A stretch of DNA of 64,000 nt from Bacteroidales bacterium (GCA_024401295.1 JAKSLG010000014.1:1-64000); one strand, 5' to 3'; numbered from the stretch's first letter, positions 43,237-52,690 are shown. Numbers and translations: made by a program. Notes: a model not told the origin generated them from the sequence alone.

Positions 43237-43268
43237 CTTGCTTGTTCGAAAAAAACTATCTAACTTTG
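43237..43268 (+). promoter_or_regulatory. promoter of the SRP RNA-tRNA cluster
   Basis: TTG at 43238-43240, 20 bp, TAACTTTG (43261-43268). Expected start about 43275, just before the SRP RNA helix. Confidence 0.65.
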
Positions 43269-43284
43269 CAACCGCAAACGAGAC

Positions 43285-43379
43285 GGGTAAGTCCTGTACG
43301 ACCAGCTCCTTTCAAACCCTCCAGGGCTTGACCGCAGCAAAGGTAGAAGGTTGAGCGGTGCGATGCAGTTTGCTTACCC
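43285..43379 (+). ncRNA. ffs: Signal recognition particle RNA (4.5S type)
   Basis: About 95 nt closed by GGGTAAG/CTTACCC. The central conserved loop region CCAGGGCTTGACCGCAGCAAAGG matches the bacterial SRP helix-8 core in layout (CAGG...GCAGCA), with a TTGA-type apex where E. coli has GGAA. It binds Ffh for co-translational targeting of membrane proteins. Located directly upstream of four tRNA genes. Confidence 0.82.
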
Positions 43380-43383
43380 ACCT

Positions 43384-43457
43384 GCCTCTGTAGCTCAGTT
43401 GGCCAGAGCAGCTGATTTGTAATCAGCTGGTCGGCGGTTCGAATCCGTCCAGAGGCT
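43384..43457 (+). tRNA. tRNA-Thr (anticodon TGT), copy 1
   Basis: Acceptor GCCTCTG/CAGAGGC, anticodon stem GCTGA/TCAGC with loop TTTGTAA, T-arm GGCGG-TTCGAAT-CCGTC. Identical to copy 2 except one acceptor pair. Confidence 0.95.
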
Positions 43458-43489
43458 CTAAAGTGACGAACTTTGAAAATATTGGTTTT

Positions 43490-43572
43490 GGGTGAATACC
43501 AGAGTGGCCAAATGGGGCAGACTGTAAATCTGCTGGCTTACGCCTTCGGTGGTTCGAATCCATCTTCACCCA
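43490..43572 (+). tRNA. tRNA-Tyr (anticodon GTA)
   Basis: Class II tRNA with long variable arm. Acceptor GGGTGAA/TTCACCC, anticodon stem GCAGA/TCTGC with loop CTGTAAA. Confidence 0.95.
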
Positions 43573-43580
43573 CTTCTATT

Positions 43581-43654
43581 GCCTGTGTAGCTCAGTTGGC
43601 CAGAGCAGCTGATTTGTAATCAGCTGGTCGGCGGTTCGAATCCGTCCACAGGCT
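43581..43654 (+). tRNA. tRNA-Thr (anticodon TGT), copy 2
   Basis: Acceptor GCCTGTG/CACAGGC; the rest is identical to copy 1. Confidence 0.95.
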
Positions 43655-43668
43655 CTTTTTTTTATTTT

Positions 43669-43741
43669 GCGGAAATAGCTCAATTGGTAGAGTGTCAGCC
43701 CTCCAAGCTGAATGTTGCGGGTTCGAGTCCCGTTTTCCGCT
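43669..43741 (+). tRNA. tRNA-Gly (anticodon TCC)
   Basis: Acceptor GCGGAAA/TTTCCGC (the same as in tRNA-Gly GCC at 19809), anticodon stem TCAGC/GCTGA with loop CCTCCAA, T-arm GCGGG-TTCGAGT-CCCGT. Confidence 0.95.
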
Positions 43742-43756
43742 CTACAATCACATATT

Positions 43757-43788
43757 GCGAATGGCTCTAGGGTCATTCGCTTTTTTTT
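43757..43788 (+). terminator. intrinsic terminator of the SRP RNA-tRNA cluster
   Basis: Stem GCGAATG/CATTCGC followed by eight T. Confidence 0.88.
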
Positions 43789-43804
43789 GTTGCATCAGCT
43801 CGTG

Positions 43805-43838
43805 AAAAAACAAAAAGCAGAACCCGTGTGAGTCCTGC
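43805..43838 (-). terminator. intrinsic terminator of the RluA-GlsB unit
   Basis: Minus-strand stem pairing GCAGAAC with GTCCTGC (one G-U) and a T-rich run read from the A-rich stretch 43805-43816. Confidence 0.7.
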
Positions 43839-43862
43839 CTTCTGTTGATTTGTGATTGTTGC

Positions 43863-44096
43863 TTATTTCTTGATCAGACGTGCAATGAAGATGACGATGA
43901 CTGCACCGAGCACTCCTGAAAGAATTCCGCCAATTGTTGATCCTCCGATTTCGCTGACAAACGGAATGAAGCTACCGAGCCAACCGCCAACGATACCGAG
44001 GAGAATGTTCACCCACCAAGCGTAGCTGCTTTTCATGATGATGCCTGCGAGCCAACCGATGAGTGCGCAGACAAGTAATGAGATAATCAAATCCAT
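43863..44096 (-). CDS. GlsB/YeaQ/YmgE-family membrane protein
   Basis: A 77-residue inner-membrane protein with three hydrophobic segments and the family's Gly-rich pattern (I-G-W-L-A-G-I-I-M-K; L-L-G-I-V-G-G-W-L-G; G-G-I-L-S-G-V-L-G-A). These small proteins (transglycosylase-associated/GlsB) are tied to general stress in other bacteria; molecular role unknown. Lies 12 bp after the RluA-family gene. Confidence 0.88.
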   Translation of the reverse strand: MDLIISLLVCALIGWLAGIIMKSSYAWWVNILLGIVGGWLGSFIPFVSEIGGSTIGGILSGVLGAVIVIFIARLIKK

Positions 44097-44108
44097 AGCT
44101 GTAATTTT

Positions 44109-45119
44109 TTAGTATTTGTATCTCTGTCTACGAGGTTTTCCCTCTCTTAGTTGTGTGTTTTCGCTCTTTTTTGCTTTTGAATTGCCGAAAAAATCAGTAA
44201 ACTCGCGTGGAATGTTCGATGTAAACTCGAGTATTTCTCCAGTTCTTGGGTGTTCAAATTCAATCTGTTGGGCGTGGAGAGCAAGGCGGCCGATCGGGTC
44301 TGTGATGGCACCGTATTTTCCGTCGCCTGCAATTGGATGCCCAATATGTTTCATGTGGACTCGGATTTGATTCTTTCGTCCTGTCTCAAGTTCAAACTGC
44401 ATCAGTGAATAAGGGACGCCTCCGATGATTTTCGTCTCAAGAACCTTGTAGTGCGTAATCGCGCGTTTGCCTTCACCCTCTTTCGAGATGAACATGGTCA
44501 TTGTCCTATCGTTCTCTTCAATCCAAGTGTCGATGGTGTCTTCTTCTTTTGCTGGGCGACCTTCGATGATGGCAATGTATCGGCGGCTATGGACGATTTC
44601 GTTCCAGTTGCTGCGCATTTCCATCTGTGTCTCTTCGTCCTTTGCAAAAAGAAGTATGCCGGATGTGTCCCTGTCAATTCTGTGAACGACATAAACGCGA
44701 TCTCCCTCTTTCTTGAACAGCATATATGCGTCGAGATATGTCTGTGCGCTTTCTACAGGCTCGGCAGCATTGACAACGGTGAGCAGTCCTGTCTCTTTTT
44801 TCACCACCAGAATCCAGCGGTCTTCCCAGGCAATTCGAAGTCCGTTCGGCATTCTGAATTCAGGTTCTGGCCGTTTGCCGATAAAGACGCTTTCGCCGGC
44901 ACGAACCATGTCTGTTAGTTTTTTGAGGGTTGTCTGTCTCCATTTACCCTTTTCGTCTCGTCGTCCGGTTATTATGGCCCCGTTCTGCAGCAGTTGTTTT
45001 ATGGATGTCCGGCTTTTGCCTTGCATCGCGTGTGCAAGGAATTGCTCGATTGTCTCGTCTTGCTTGGCGGTAAATGAGGCGCCAGGAGTTCTCTTTTTTG
45101 TTTTGTTGTCGATGTTCAT
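44109..45119 (-). CDS. RluA-family RNA pseudouridine synthase
   Basis: A 336-residue enzyme that isomerises specific uridines in rRNA or tRNA. N-terminal S4-like region (about 18-90), catalytic Asp149 in V-H-R-I-D-R-D-T-S-G, and the downstream R-K-N-Q-I-R-V-H motif. The RNA target (RluA, C or D type) cannot be inferred. ATG at 45119 chosen; an upstream in-frame TTG at 45149 would add ten residues unlike family N-termini. Confidence 0.9.
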   Translation of the reverse strand: MNIDNKTKKRTPGASFTAKQDETIEQFLAHAMQGKSRTSIKQLLQNGAIITGRRDEKGKWRQTTLKKLTDMVRAGESVFIGKRPEPEFRMPNGLRIAWEDRWILVVKKETGLLTVVNAAEPVESAQTYLDAYMLFKKEGDRVYVVHRIDRDTSGILLFAKDEETQMEMRSNWNEIVHSRRYIAIIEGRPAKEEDTIDTWIEENDRTMTMFISKEGEGKRAITHYKVLETKIIGGVPYSLMQFELETGRKNQIRVHMKHIGHPIAGDGKYGAITDPIGRLALHAQQIEFEHPRTGEILEFTSNIPREFTDFFGNSKAKKSENTQLREGKPRRQRYKY

Positions 45120-45339
45120 GTCTGCAATAATGCTGTAAATGCGCCGCAAGATAGTATTTTTTTGCGTTGCAACAATGGCTAAAAGGGTCCATGAACGTGG
45201 CGAATCGTATGCTATTTGTTGAGATAAATCGAACTTTTGTTGAAATGTTTGCGGTATGTCGTAGGTATTTTGTTACTTTGCAACTTGAAAAAATGGCGCG
45301 GTACGAACGATGCCGTTGCGCCTTTTAGCATTAAGAAGA

Positions 45340-46689
45340 ATGAACAACAGATTAAAGCTACTCATATTCTCGATAACAGCACTGCTTTGCGCAAGTGTTG
45401 CGTCGTGTAATAATGATGAATTGCTGATAGACGAAACTTTTGTAAAATCAGGCAGTTATGCCGAATGTAAAAATACGATTCCAATCGAATTGAGCACCTT
45501 TAGACTCGATTCCGTGCTGACAACAAACCAGAATCTGATATGGTTGGGACGTCATAGAAAGCCTGTGATTGGTGACGTGTGTTCAGAGTCGTTCATGCGT
45601 GTCACAGAACCTTCGTATTACGATTGGAGCCAACAGGAAAAGTATGACTCTATTACCATCCATCTTTTGCATACGGGTGACTATCAGGGAGATACGATGA
45701 AGGTGATGGAGATTGAGGTGCGCCGTATGGCTCAGCCAATCCGTTTTTCCGAGAATGAATATGTGTTCTCGAATTTGAGAACATTCCGTGATTCGACAAC
45801 CGTCGGATCCTTTCGCTATATTCCTCGCCCGCATTCTCGCCCGCGATTGCGATATAGACTGGACGATACGTTTGGCCGTGAAATATGGAATTTCATAAAA
45901 GATCACAATCATTCTGCCGCAGGTGTTCGAGAAAAGGATTATGAATATTTCTTGGGTGGCATTAAGTTGATGTGTAGTGATGCGAATAATCTGATGGCCT
46001 TCCGTGCCGACTCGTTTAAGATTGTGCTTCATACTCATGTGCCGTTGATGCATAGCAGTAAACGTCAGCGAGTTATAACGGTTGCGCGAGATATGGTGAC
46101 ATCTCCGTTTCCTGCTTTGCAGTTCAACAGAATCTGGACCGAGAATATGGATTTGCCTTATGATAGACTCAAGACGCGTTATCTTAACGTAAATGAGAAA
46201 GAAGGTGGCAATCATGCCGTGATGTTTGAAGGCCTGGGATATTATACTCGAATTAATTTCCCGTCGCTATACGAGCTGATGAGTCAGTCTAATTACTCAC
46301 ACGTTGTTAAGGCTAAGTTGAGGCTCTATCCGGAGCGAGGAAGTTATGACAAATGGAATTTCCCAAAAACATTCTTCTTGTCTGTGGTGAACAAGGGTAA
46401 TGTGGTCCTCCGCAATGTTACTACAAGTGATTTTAAACCTGTTTTGGCAACGCTTCATTATGATAATTATGACGAATATAATGTCTATTATGAGGCAGAT
46501 TTGACGTATTACATTAATCAGGTTTTGACTTCTGGTAGTATTGATGAAAATGAAGGACTAGTTCTTACTTGGAATCCTTCTATGTTGCCAACTGATTATA
46601 ACTTCATGGTTTTCAATGGAAACAGCAAGCCGAAGTACTATTCTTATCTTGAAATCTACTCTTATTATTATGACAAGGTCGATCGTTAG
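45340..46689 (+). CDS. DUF4270-family lipoprotein
   Basis: A 449-residue predicted lipoprotein, lipobox A-S-V-A-S-C (Cys23). The DUF4270 pattern is visible: an early segment around T-F-R-L-D-S-V-L followed by G-D-V-C-S-E-S-F, and repeated beta strands with conserved Arg and Leu. Function unknown; the family is specific to Bacteroidota surface proteins. Preceded by a weak -7-like TTACTTTG (45273-45280). The next gene starts 20 bp before its stop. Confidence 0.72.
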   Translation: MNNRLKLLIFSITALLCASVASCNNDELLIDETFVKSGSYAECKNTIPIELSTFRLDSVLTTNQNLIWLGRHRKPVIGDVCSESFMRVTEPSYYDWSQQEKYDSITIHLLHTGDYQGDTMKVMEIEVRRMAQPIRFSENEYVFSNLRTFRDSTTVGSFRYIPRPHSRPRLRYRLDDTFGREIWNFIKDHNHSAAGVREKDYEYFLGGIKLMCSDANNLMAFRADSFKIVLHTHVPLMHSSKRQRVITVARDMVTSPFPALQFNRIWTENMDLPYDRLKTRYLNVNEKEGGNHAVMFEGLGYYTRINFPSLYELMSQSNYSHVVKAKLRLYPERGSYDKWNFPKTFFLSVVNKGNVVLRNVTTSDFKPVLATLHYDNYDEYNVYYEADLTYYINQVLTSGSIDENEGLVLTWNPSMLPTDYNFMVFNGNSKPKYYSYLEIYSYYYDKVDR

Positions 46690-47935
46690 GATACTCAGCA
46701 TATTTATCATGTTGGCAAGCATGTCTGTTGCCAACGCACAGAATAGCGTTTCTTCGCCATATTCTATGTATGGCATTGGTATGCTCAACCATCGCGAAAA
46801 TGTTGCAGCAGCAGGTTTGGGACATGCAGGCATTGCTCTTGCACCAAGCGAGTGGGTTAATATTTCGAATCCTGCGGGTATTGCGGGTCTGGATAGTCTC
46901 TCGTTCTATTTCAATGTTCAGATGAAATGGTATAAGGCTAAAGCATATACGATGTATGAGAGACAGACTGTTTACAAGGGAAATATTGATGCTCTTATGA
47001 TGGGCTTCCGTGGAACAAAATGGTGGTCGATGGCATTTGGTTATGTTCCGTATTCTTCTGTAGGTTATAACCTTTGGGAACAGCGGTCTGTGTACGGTTC
47101 TGATGCAATGTATACATTGAAACATAGTGGCTCAGGTGGTTTGCAGCAGGCTTTCTTGACAAATGCTGTAACTTTCTTTAACCATTTGTCTTTAGGTATA
47201 AATTGTGGTGTTGTATGGGGCACTTTTGAGAGAAAAGAATCTGCTATTTTTTCGGATGAACTTAAGGGCGAAAATGTCTATAATTCAAAGAAATACACTT
47301 GTAATAATCTGTTTTGTGAGTTTGGCCTGCAGTTCGATTTCAATATTGGAAAGTACAATAACTTCCGTTTTGGCGCAACATATAACAGATATCGAAAGAT
47401 GAGATCTTCATATCGACAGATTGTATCGAACGATATTTCGGCTGAACTTTTCTTGGATAATAAGATTCCGCCATTGGATGAGTTTGCAATACCGGAAACG
47501 TTTGGTGGTGGTTTTGCATACACTCGAAAGAAGTTTACTGCAACGGCAGATTTCAAGTATGCAAAATGGAGCGATGTCAAGAACGTGAAGTATGGCGAGC
47601 CAGCGTCCAGCTACAAGGATACGAAATCGATCGGTGGCGGTGTTGAGTTTGCTCCAGGTGAGCCGACAAGCCCATTTTATAAGCGAATGCGCTATAGAGC
47701 GGGCTATCATCATACGACTGATTATGTGGGCGTTCATAATGTCTATCAAGATCGAAATAGTGTCACACTTGGTTTGACAGTTCCACTGGGCAGATCTCGA
47801 AATTCTGTTTCGGTTGCCTATGAATACCAGGATCATGGAACGCTTGACTATGGTCTTGTTAAGGAGGAATTCCACAATTTCAAATTTGCACTTCAGATAC
47901 GTGAAATCTGGTTCATGAAGTCGAAGTTTGAATAG
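46670..47935 (+). CDS. Outer-membrane barrel protein (OmpP1/FadL-like)
   Basis: A 421-residue exported protein with signal peptide (1-23, ending V-A-N-A-Q). N-terminal P-Y-S-M-Y-G-I-G followed by N-I-S-N-P-A-G-I-A and long alternating strands ending in a basic tail recall FadL/OmpP1-type channels of Bacteroidota. Start chosen at 46670, giving a clean signal peptide and a 20-bp overlap with the DUF4270 gene, which implies coupling. The substrate is unknown. Confidence 0.75.
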   Translation: MTRSIVRILSIFIMLASMSVANAQNSVSSPYSMYGIGMLNHRENVAAAGLGHAGIALAPSEWVNISNPAGIAGLDSLSFYFNVQMKWYKAKAYTMYERQTVYKGNIDALMMGFRGTKWWSMAFGYVPYSSVGYNLWEQRSVYGSDAMYTLKHSGSGGLQQAFLTNAVTFFNHLSLGINCGVVWGTFERKESAIFSDELKGENVYNSKKYTCNNLFCEFGLQFDFNIGKYNNFRFGATYNRYRKMRSSYRQIVSNDISAELFLDNKIPPLDEFAIPETFGGGFAYTRKKFTATADFKYAKWSDVKNVKYGEPASSYKDTKSIGGGVEFAPGEPTSPFYKRMRYRAGYHHTTDYVGVHNVYQDRNSVTLGLTVPLGRSRNSVSVAYEYQDHGTLDYGLVKEEFHNFKFALQIREIWFMKSKFE

Positions 47936-47939
47936 TTCG

Positions 47940-50426
47940 ATGTCATTTCCGGATTTGTCTTCGTTTGGGTTGCCTGCGGCAGAGGTCGTCGGGCAGCTGA
48001 GGAATTCTGTGCAGTGCAATGACGCTGCGATTGTTGTTGCGCCACCAGGTGCCGGCAAAAGTACGCTTCTGCCGTTGGCGCTTCTTGATGATATTCCCCA
48101 AGATAAAAAGATATTAATGCTTGAGCCTCGCCGTATTGCTGCACGGCAGGTTGCCTGTCGCATGGCTGATATGCTCAATGAGGATGTCGGGCAGACGGTC
48201 GGATATCGGGTGCGTTTCGAGAATAGAGTTTCGGCAAAAACTCGCATTGAAGTTCTTACGGAGGGCATTCTTGTGCGAATGTTGCAGGACGACAACGAAC
48301 TGAACGATGTCGCGATGGTGATATTTGACGAGTTTCACGAGCGTTCGTTGTTTGCCGATACATCATTGGCTCTTTGTCGCGATTGTCAGCAAGTGCTCCG
48401 TCCCGATCTTAAGATAGTTGTCATGTCGGCAACTATTGATGCATCAGATTTTGCAAAAAAACTCGATGCTCCGATAATCGAGAGCAAGGGTCGCATGTTT
48501 GATGTCGAGACATGCTATGTAGGCGATTGTGATGTGTTGACGATTGCTTCACAGATGGTTGAGACAATTCGTATGGTTCATGCTAAACATGAAGGCGATA
48601 TATTGGCGTTTCTTCCTGGCGAAGCTGAAATTCGCCAGTGTGCGGAGCGTCTCGAAAATACTCTTGGCGCGACACGAGTGTTCCCGTTATATGGCATGTT
48701 GCCTATGTCTCAGCAGCAAGAGGCTATACGCTATGTTGAAGGCCGGCGTAAGGTGGTTCTCGCGACGTCGATCGCAGAGACTTCGTTGACCATCGAAGGC
48801 GTTAGAATTGTTGTTGATTCGGGCTATTGCAAGGTTATGAAATATGACCCGAATACGGGTCTGTCGCGGTTGGAGACCGAGCAAATAACGTTGGATATGG
48901 CCAATCAGCGTCGAGGCCGAGCAGGTCGTTTGTCGTCGGGTTTTTGTTACCGCATGTGGACACCTGGCACGGAGATGCGGATGAAAGCACATCGTTCGCC
49001 AGAAATCGAGCAGGCCGATTTGTCGCAGCTTGTACTGGATTTGGCGTTGTGGGGAGAGACAAATCCTGAAAATCTGTTGTGGCTCACGCCTCCGCCTCCG
49101 GCGAGCGTTTTGCGTGCAAAGGAGTTGCTTTTTATGTTGGACGCCATTGATGCTCAAGGACGTATCACGTCACATGGACGCCGGCTTGGCCGAATCCCTT
49201 GTCATCCGCGTCTGGCACAGATGCTTTTAGCGGCCAAAACGCCAGAAGATAAGTCTTTGGCGGCTGATGTAGCTGCACTCTTGGAGGAGCGTGATCCGTT
49301 ACCTCGTGAAACGGGAATAGATATTAATCTTCGCATCGAGGCATTGCGTCGTAACAGACGTGAAAAACGTCTGGGCCGACCGTATGATCGTATTGAGAGG
49401 ATTTCGTCGATATATAGGCAAATTGTTGGTGCACAAGGAGATGATGGTCCCGTGGATTGCTACGCGACAGGAATGCTTGTCGCTGCTGCGTATCCGGAAC
49501 GCATTGCATCCTCACATGTCGGAAACAATGCCGTGTTCCGTCTTTCGAATGGTTGCCTGGCTATGACAAGTCATACAGACCAGCTCGCAAACGAATCGTG
49601 GCTGGCGATTGCCAATATGGATGCCCGTGATGGTAAAGGTAAGATATTTCTGGCCTCGCCGCTGAACCCTACAGACTTGCAACAGTATATAGTTGAGCGC
49701 GACGTCGTCATGTGGGATTCTCGAAAGGGTGGTGTCGTTGCGAATCACGAGATGCGAATAGGAAGACTGACGCTCTCGTCCAAGCCTCTTGCAAATGTCT
49801 CTCGTGAAGATATTGATGCCGCCATAATCGCGGCTATACCCAAAGAAGGATTGTCCATGTTTGATTGGAATGAGGACGTTGAACAACTGCAGAATCGAAT
49901 ATCATCATTGGCGGTTTGGGACACAAATCATCAATGGCCAGATGTCTCAACAGAGACGCTTATGAATAGTCCAGAGTCATGGGTTTCGCCATATCTCGTA
50001 AAGTCAATGACTATTGCTGATTTAAAGAAAATTGATGTTTCCGAAGCTGTAAAATCGATGCTTGACTATCCGCTTCAACTCGCGCTCGATCAATTGGCTC
50101 CGCTGCGCGTCGATGTGCCAAGCGGTTCGTCTATAAAACTTCGTTATATGCCTAATGGTGCTCCGCCAGTGCTTGCCGTGCGACTTCAGGAATGTTTTGG
50201 GCTTGCAGAAACTCCAACTGTCTGCAATGGAACTCAGCGCGTTATGATGCACCTTCTTTCGCCAGGATTTAAGCCGGTACAGATAACTCAGGATTTGTCT
50301 AGTTTCTGGAATAATGCCTATTTTGAGGTCAAAAAAGAGTTGCGCCAACGCTATCCAAAACATTCGTGGCCGGATAATCCTTGGGAAGAACCGGCAATAC
50401 GAGGTGTCAAGAGAAAGACGAAATAA
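47940..50426 (+). CDS. hrpB: ATP-dependent RNA helicase HrpB (DExH type)
   Basis: An 828-residue DEAH-box helicase. Motif I A-P-P-G-A-G-K-S-T near the N-terminus, motif II D-E-F-H-E-R-S, motif III S-A-T, and motif VI Q-R-R-G-R-A-G-R. The following HA2-type and HrpB-specific C-terminal domains are complete. HrpB roles in RNA metabolism are poorly defined. Starts 4 bp after the barrel-protein stop; ATG 47940 chosen over TTG 47928. Confidence 0.92.
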   Translation: MSFPDLSSFGLPAAEVVGQLRNSVQCNDAAIVVAPPGAGKSTLLPLALLDDIPQDKKILMLEPRRIAARQVACRMADMLNEDVGQTVGYRVRFENRVSAKTRIEVLTEGILVRMLQDDNELNDVAMVIFDEFHERSLFADTSLALCRDCQQVLRPDLKIVVMSATIDASDFAKKLDAPIIESKGRMFDVETCYVGDCDVLTIASQMVETIRMVHAKHEGDILAFLPGEAEIRQCAERLENTLGATRVFPLYGMLPMSQQQEAIRYVEGRRKVVLATSIAETSLTIEGVRIVVDSGYCKVMKYDPNTGLSRLETEQITLDMANQRRGRAGRLSSGFCYRMWTPGTEMRMKAHRSPEIEQADLSQLVLDLALWGETNPENLLWLTPPPPASVLRAKELLFMLDAIDAQGRITSHGRRLGRIPCHPRLAQMLLAAKTPEDKSLAADVAALLEERDPLPRETGIDINLRIEALRRNRREKRLGRPYDRIERISSIYRQIVGAQGDDGPVDCYATGMLVAAAYPERIASSHVGNNAVFRLSNGCLAMTSHTDQLANESWLAIANMDARDGKGKIFLASPLNPTDLQQYIVERDVVMWDSRKGGVVANHEMRIGRLTLSSKPLANVSREDIDAAIIAAIPKEGLSMFDWNEDVEQLQNRISSLAVWDTNHQWPDVSTETLMNSPESWVSPYLVKSMTIADLKKIDVSEAVKSMLDYPLQLALDQLAPLRVDVPSGSSIKLRYMPNGAPPVLAVRLQECFGLAETPTVCNGTQRVMMHLLSPGFKPVQITQDLSSFWNNAYFEVKKELRQRYPKHSWPDNPWEEPAIRGVKRKTK

Positions 50427-50610
50427 TTCCGTTCGTTGAAGAAAATTGACTTTTTTACTTTTCGGTAAAATATGTTTTTGATGTGATTGTGTGAGTGACT
50501 GTCAGTGCGTATTCTGTTGTGTGTTAAGATATTATATATCTAAAACCTGTCGATGATCTTGTGATATTCTCCCTTTTTGCATAAAATTCTTTTTTCCGAA
50601 TGTTGAAAGT

Positions 50611-50643
50611 TTTGTTTAAATACCAAAAAAAGCAGTAATTTTG
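50611..50643 (+). promoter_or_regulatory. promoter of the kelch lipoprotein gene
   Basis: TTTG (50611-50614), 21 bp, TAATTTTG (50636-50643): both elements at consensus spacing. The stretch 50427-50610 has no gene. Confidence 0.75.
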
Positions 50644-50682
50644 TAGCGTACATTGATAATTAAGAAAAGACACAATAGAATT

Positions 50683-51882
50683 ATGACTAAACGATTTACA
50701 TTTCCGCTTATAGCATCGTTGGTGTTGCTTTTTGTCGGAGTTACAAGTTGCGAAGATGAAGACAATGTCCATTTGCTTGGTAACTGGAGAAGAAGCTCAT
50801 TTGACTTTCCTGGTGTGCCTCGCGGTGGTGCTGTGGTTTTCACTATCGATAATGTAGCTTATATCGGAACAGGTGCAAATACAGAAAAGACTGAGGAAAA
50901 AGAGCGTTTTAATGATTTTTATTCAGTATCAGTTTCTGAAGACAAGAAGAGTTTGTCTTGGAGTCCAAAGTGGGACCGTACGGCAGAAGGCGTGACTTCT
51001 TTGCCAGAAGCAGCGCTCAAGCGCAACGGCGGTGTCGGATTCTCAATCAATGGCAAAGGCTATGTAGGACTCGGTTTTAGCGGTCACCATTTCCTTCGTG
51101 ATTTCTGGGAGTTTGATCCAAATGGAACACCAGATCCTGATGATTATCCATCGATGGTTGATAGCTTGAAGGGCAAGTTTACAAACACTGGTAGCTGGAA
51201 GCGCATTGCGGATTATCCTGGCGACTCATGCCGATATGCAGTTTCATTCGTTATTGACAATGTTGCATATGTCGGTACGGGCGAGGATTATGATAACAAC
51301 ATCTTGAAGGATTTCTATAAGTTCGATGGTAAGACTTGGACTCCTATCGCTTCAATCGGTATCGCTCGATCTCAGGCTACAGCATTCGTAATCACCGATC
51401 CAAAGGATGGTCAGAAATACGGTTATGTGTTCGGCGGTAATAATAGTGGTGCTACTGAATTCTTCGAGCGCTACAATCCAAGAACAAATTCATGGGAAAC
51501 TCTTCGCAAGACTGCAGACAAAGACCGTGGAAACTATGATGATGACTACGTAGGTTTGTCTTCATACGGCGCTGTTTCGTTTGTTCTCGGTGACAAGGCT
51601 TATGTTACAACTGGTGGTATTGGCGGCATAGGTAACTATACTTGGGAATATGATCCGGCAGGTGATTACTGGATTCAGAAGACAAGTTTTGAAGGTAAGG
51701 AACGTATGTTTGCTGTTTCTTTCGTGATGAGTATGCTTAATGAGAGAACAGGCGAGATGCAGGATATACCATTCGTTACCACAGGATCTACAGTTGCTCC
51801 TAATGTGACTGTAAGTGGTGGTAAATTCTTTGTCGATAGCTGGTATTTCAATCCATATCAGGGCTATGACTGGCGCGATTGA
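50683..51882 (+). CDS. Kelch-repeat lipoprotein
   Basis: A 399-residue lipoprotein (lipobox V-G-V-T-S-C, Cys23). At least five kelch blades are visible, each with a G-x-G/G-G and Tyr/Trp pattern (A-Y-I-G-T-G, Y-V-G-L-G-F, A-Y-V-G-T-G, Y-G-Y-V-F-G-G, A-Y-V-T-T-G-G), forming a six-bladed-type propeller. Such proteins are common surface proteins in Bacteroidota; ligand unknown. ATG at 50683 gives the lipobox; a longer frame begins at 50653. Confidence 0.82.
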   Translation: MTKRFTFPLIASLVLLFVGVTSCEDEDNVHLLGNWRRSSFDFPGVPRGGAVVFTIDNVAYIGTGANTEKTEEKERFNDFYSVSVSEDKKSLSWSPKWDRTAEGVTSLPEAALKRNGGVGFSINGKGYVGLGFSGHHFLRDFWEFDPNGTPDPDDYPSMVDSLKGKFTNTGSWKRIADYPGDSCRYAVSFVIDNVAYVGTGEDYDNNILKDFYKFDGKTWTPIASIGIARSQATAFVITDPKDGQKYGYVFGGNNSGATEFFERYNPRTNSWETLRKTADKDRGNYDDDYVGLSSYGAVSFVLGDKAYVTTGGIGGIGNYTWEYDPAGDYWIQKTSFEGKERMFAVSFVMSMLNERTGEMQDIPFVTTGSTVAPNVTVSGGKFFVDSWYFNPYQGYDWRD

Positions 51883-51906
51883 TATTCTTGAATAAAGAGA
51901 AATATA

Positions 51907-51943
51907 ATCCCTCTGCTGGAAACTCTTGCAGGGGGATTTTTCT
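51907..51943 (+). terminator. intrinsic terminator of the kelch lipoprotein gene
   Basis: Stem ATCCCTCTGC/GCAGGGGGAT (one G-U) with a T tract. Confidence 0.88.
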
Positions 51944-51967
51944 TAGACTCCAATAGCAAATTTCGCA

Positions 51968-52678
51968 ATGAATCATATTGTTATAATTGCTCTTGTCGTA
52001 GTTATTGCAATGCTGATAGTCGGTGGTATATTCATCTATTATCTCCATTCGACTAAATCGCGAAAACGAGAAATAGACCTGATGCATCAAAGCATCGAGT
52101 TCGAGATGAAGTTCCTGAAATCGCAGATAAACCCGCATTTCCTTTTCAATGCACTGAACAATATCTACGCTCTCTCGATAATCAAGTCGGAGAAGACTCC
52201 AGATATGATTCTGAAGTTGTCGGATATGCTTCGATTCACTCTGTATGAGAGCGAAAACAAGAAGGTGAAAGTGGGACGAGAGATCGATTATATTGTCAAT
52301 TTTATCGAGTTTCAGAAGATTAAAATGGACAGCGAGCCGAATATCAAAGTTGATATTTCGAATTGCAACAAGGAGTTGATGATAGAGCCGATGTTGCTCA
52401 TTCCGTTCATCGAGAACAGTTTTAAACATGGCAACATCAATGACACGAAGAAGGGCTGGCTTCAGGTCGAAATAAAGACGCTTGGGCCGATGCTGATTTT
52501 CCAGGTCAGCAATTCGCTGCCTTCAATTGCGATTAATAAAGATGTTGTTGGCGGAATTGGTGTCGAGAATGTCCGAAAGCGTTTGGGAATGCTTTATCCC
52601 GATCGATACGAACTCAATATTGATACAAGCGATTCATCCTTCCGTGTGTTTATGAAGATTGATACGTTTGTCAACTAA
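51968..52678 (+). CDS. LytS-type sensor histidine kinase (HisK_5TM-less, PF06580)
   Basis: A 236-residue kinase with one N-terminal membrane helix (about 3-26) and no sensory domain. The phospho-acceptor is H57 in Q-I-N-P-H-F-L-F-N, characteristic of LytS/PF06580 kinases, and the ATPase shows P-F-I-E-N-S-F-K-H-G and G-I-G-V-E-N-V. It precedes a LytTR response regulator by 12 bp, so they form a two-component pair. With no extracellular domain, it may take its signal from the membrane or from a partner. Confidence 0.92.
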   Translation: MNHIVIIALVVVIAMLIVGGIFIYYLHSTKSRKREIDLMHQSIEFEMKFLKSQINPHFLFNALNNIYALSIIKSEKTPDMILKLSDMLRFTLYESENKKVKVGREIDYIVNFIEFQKIKMDSEPNIKVDISNCNKELMIEPMLLIPFIENSFKHGNINDTKKGWLQVEIKTLGPMLIFQVSNSLPSIAINKDVVGGIGVENVRKRLGMLYPDRYELNIDTSDSSFRVFMKIDTFVN

Positions 52679-52690
52679 AAAAGGATAGTT

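Noticed and set aside
43384..43654. Direct repeat flanking a mobile element
   Set aside because: The repeat is two tRNA-Thr genes with a tRNA-Tyr between them; there is no integrase.
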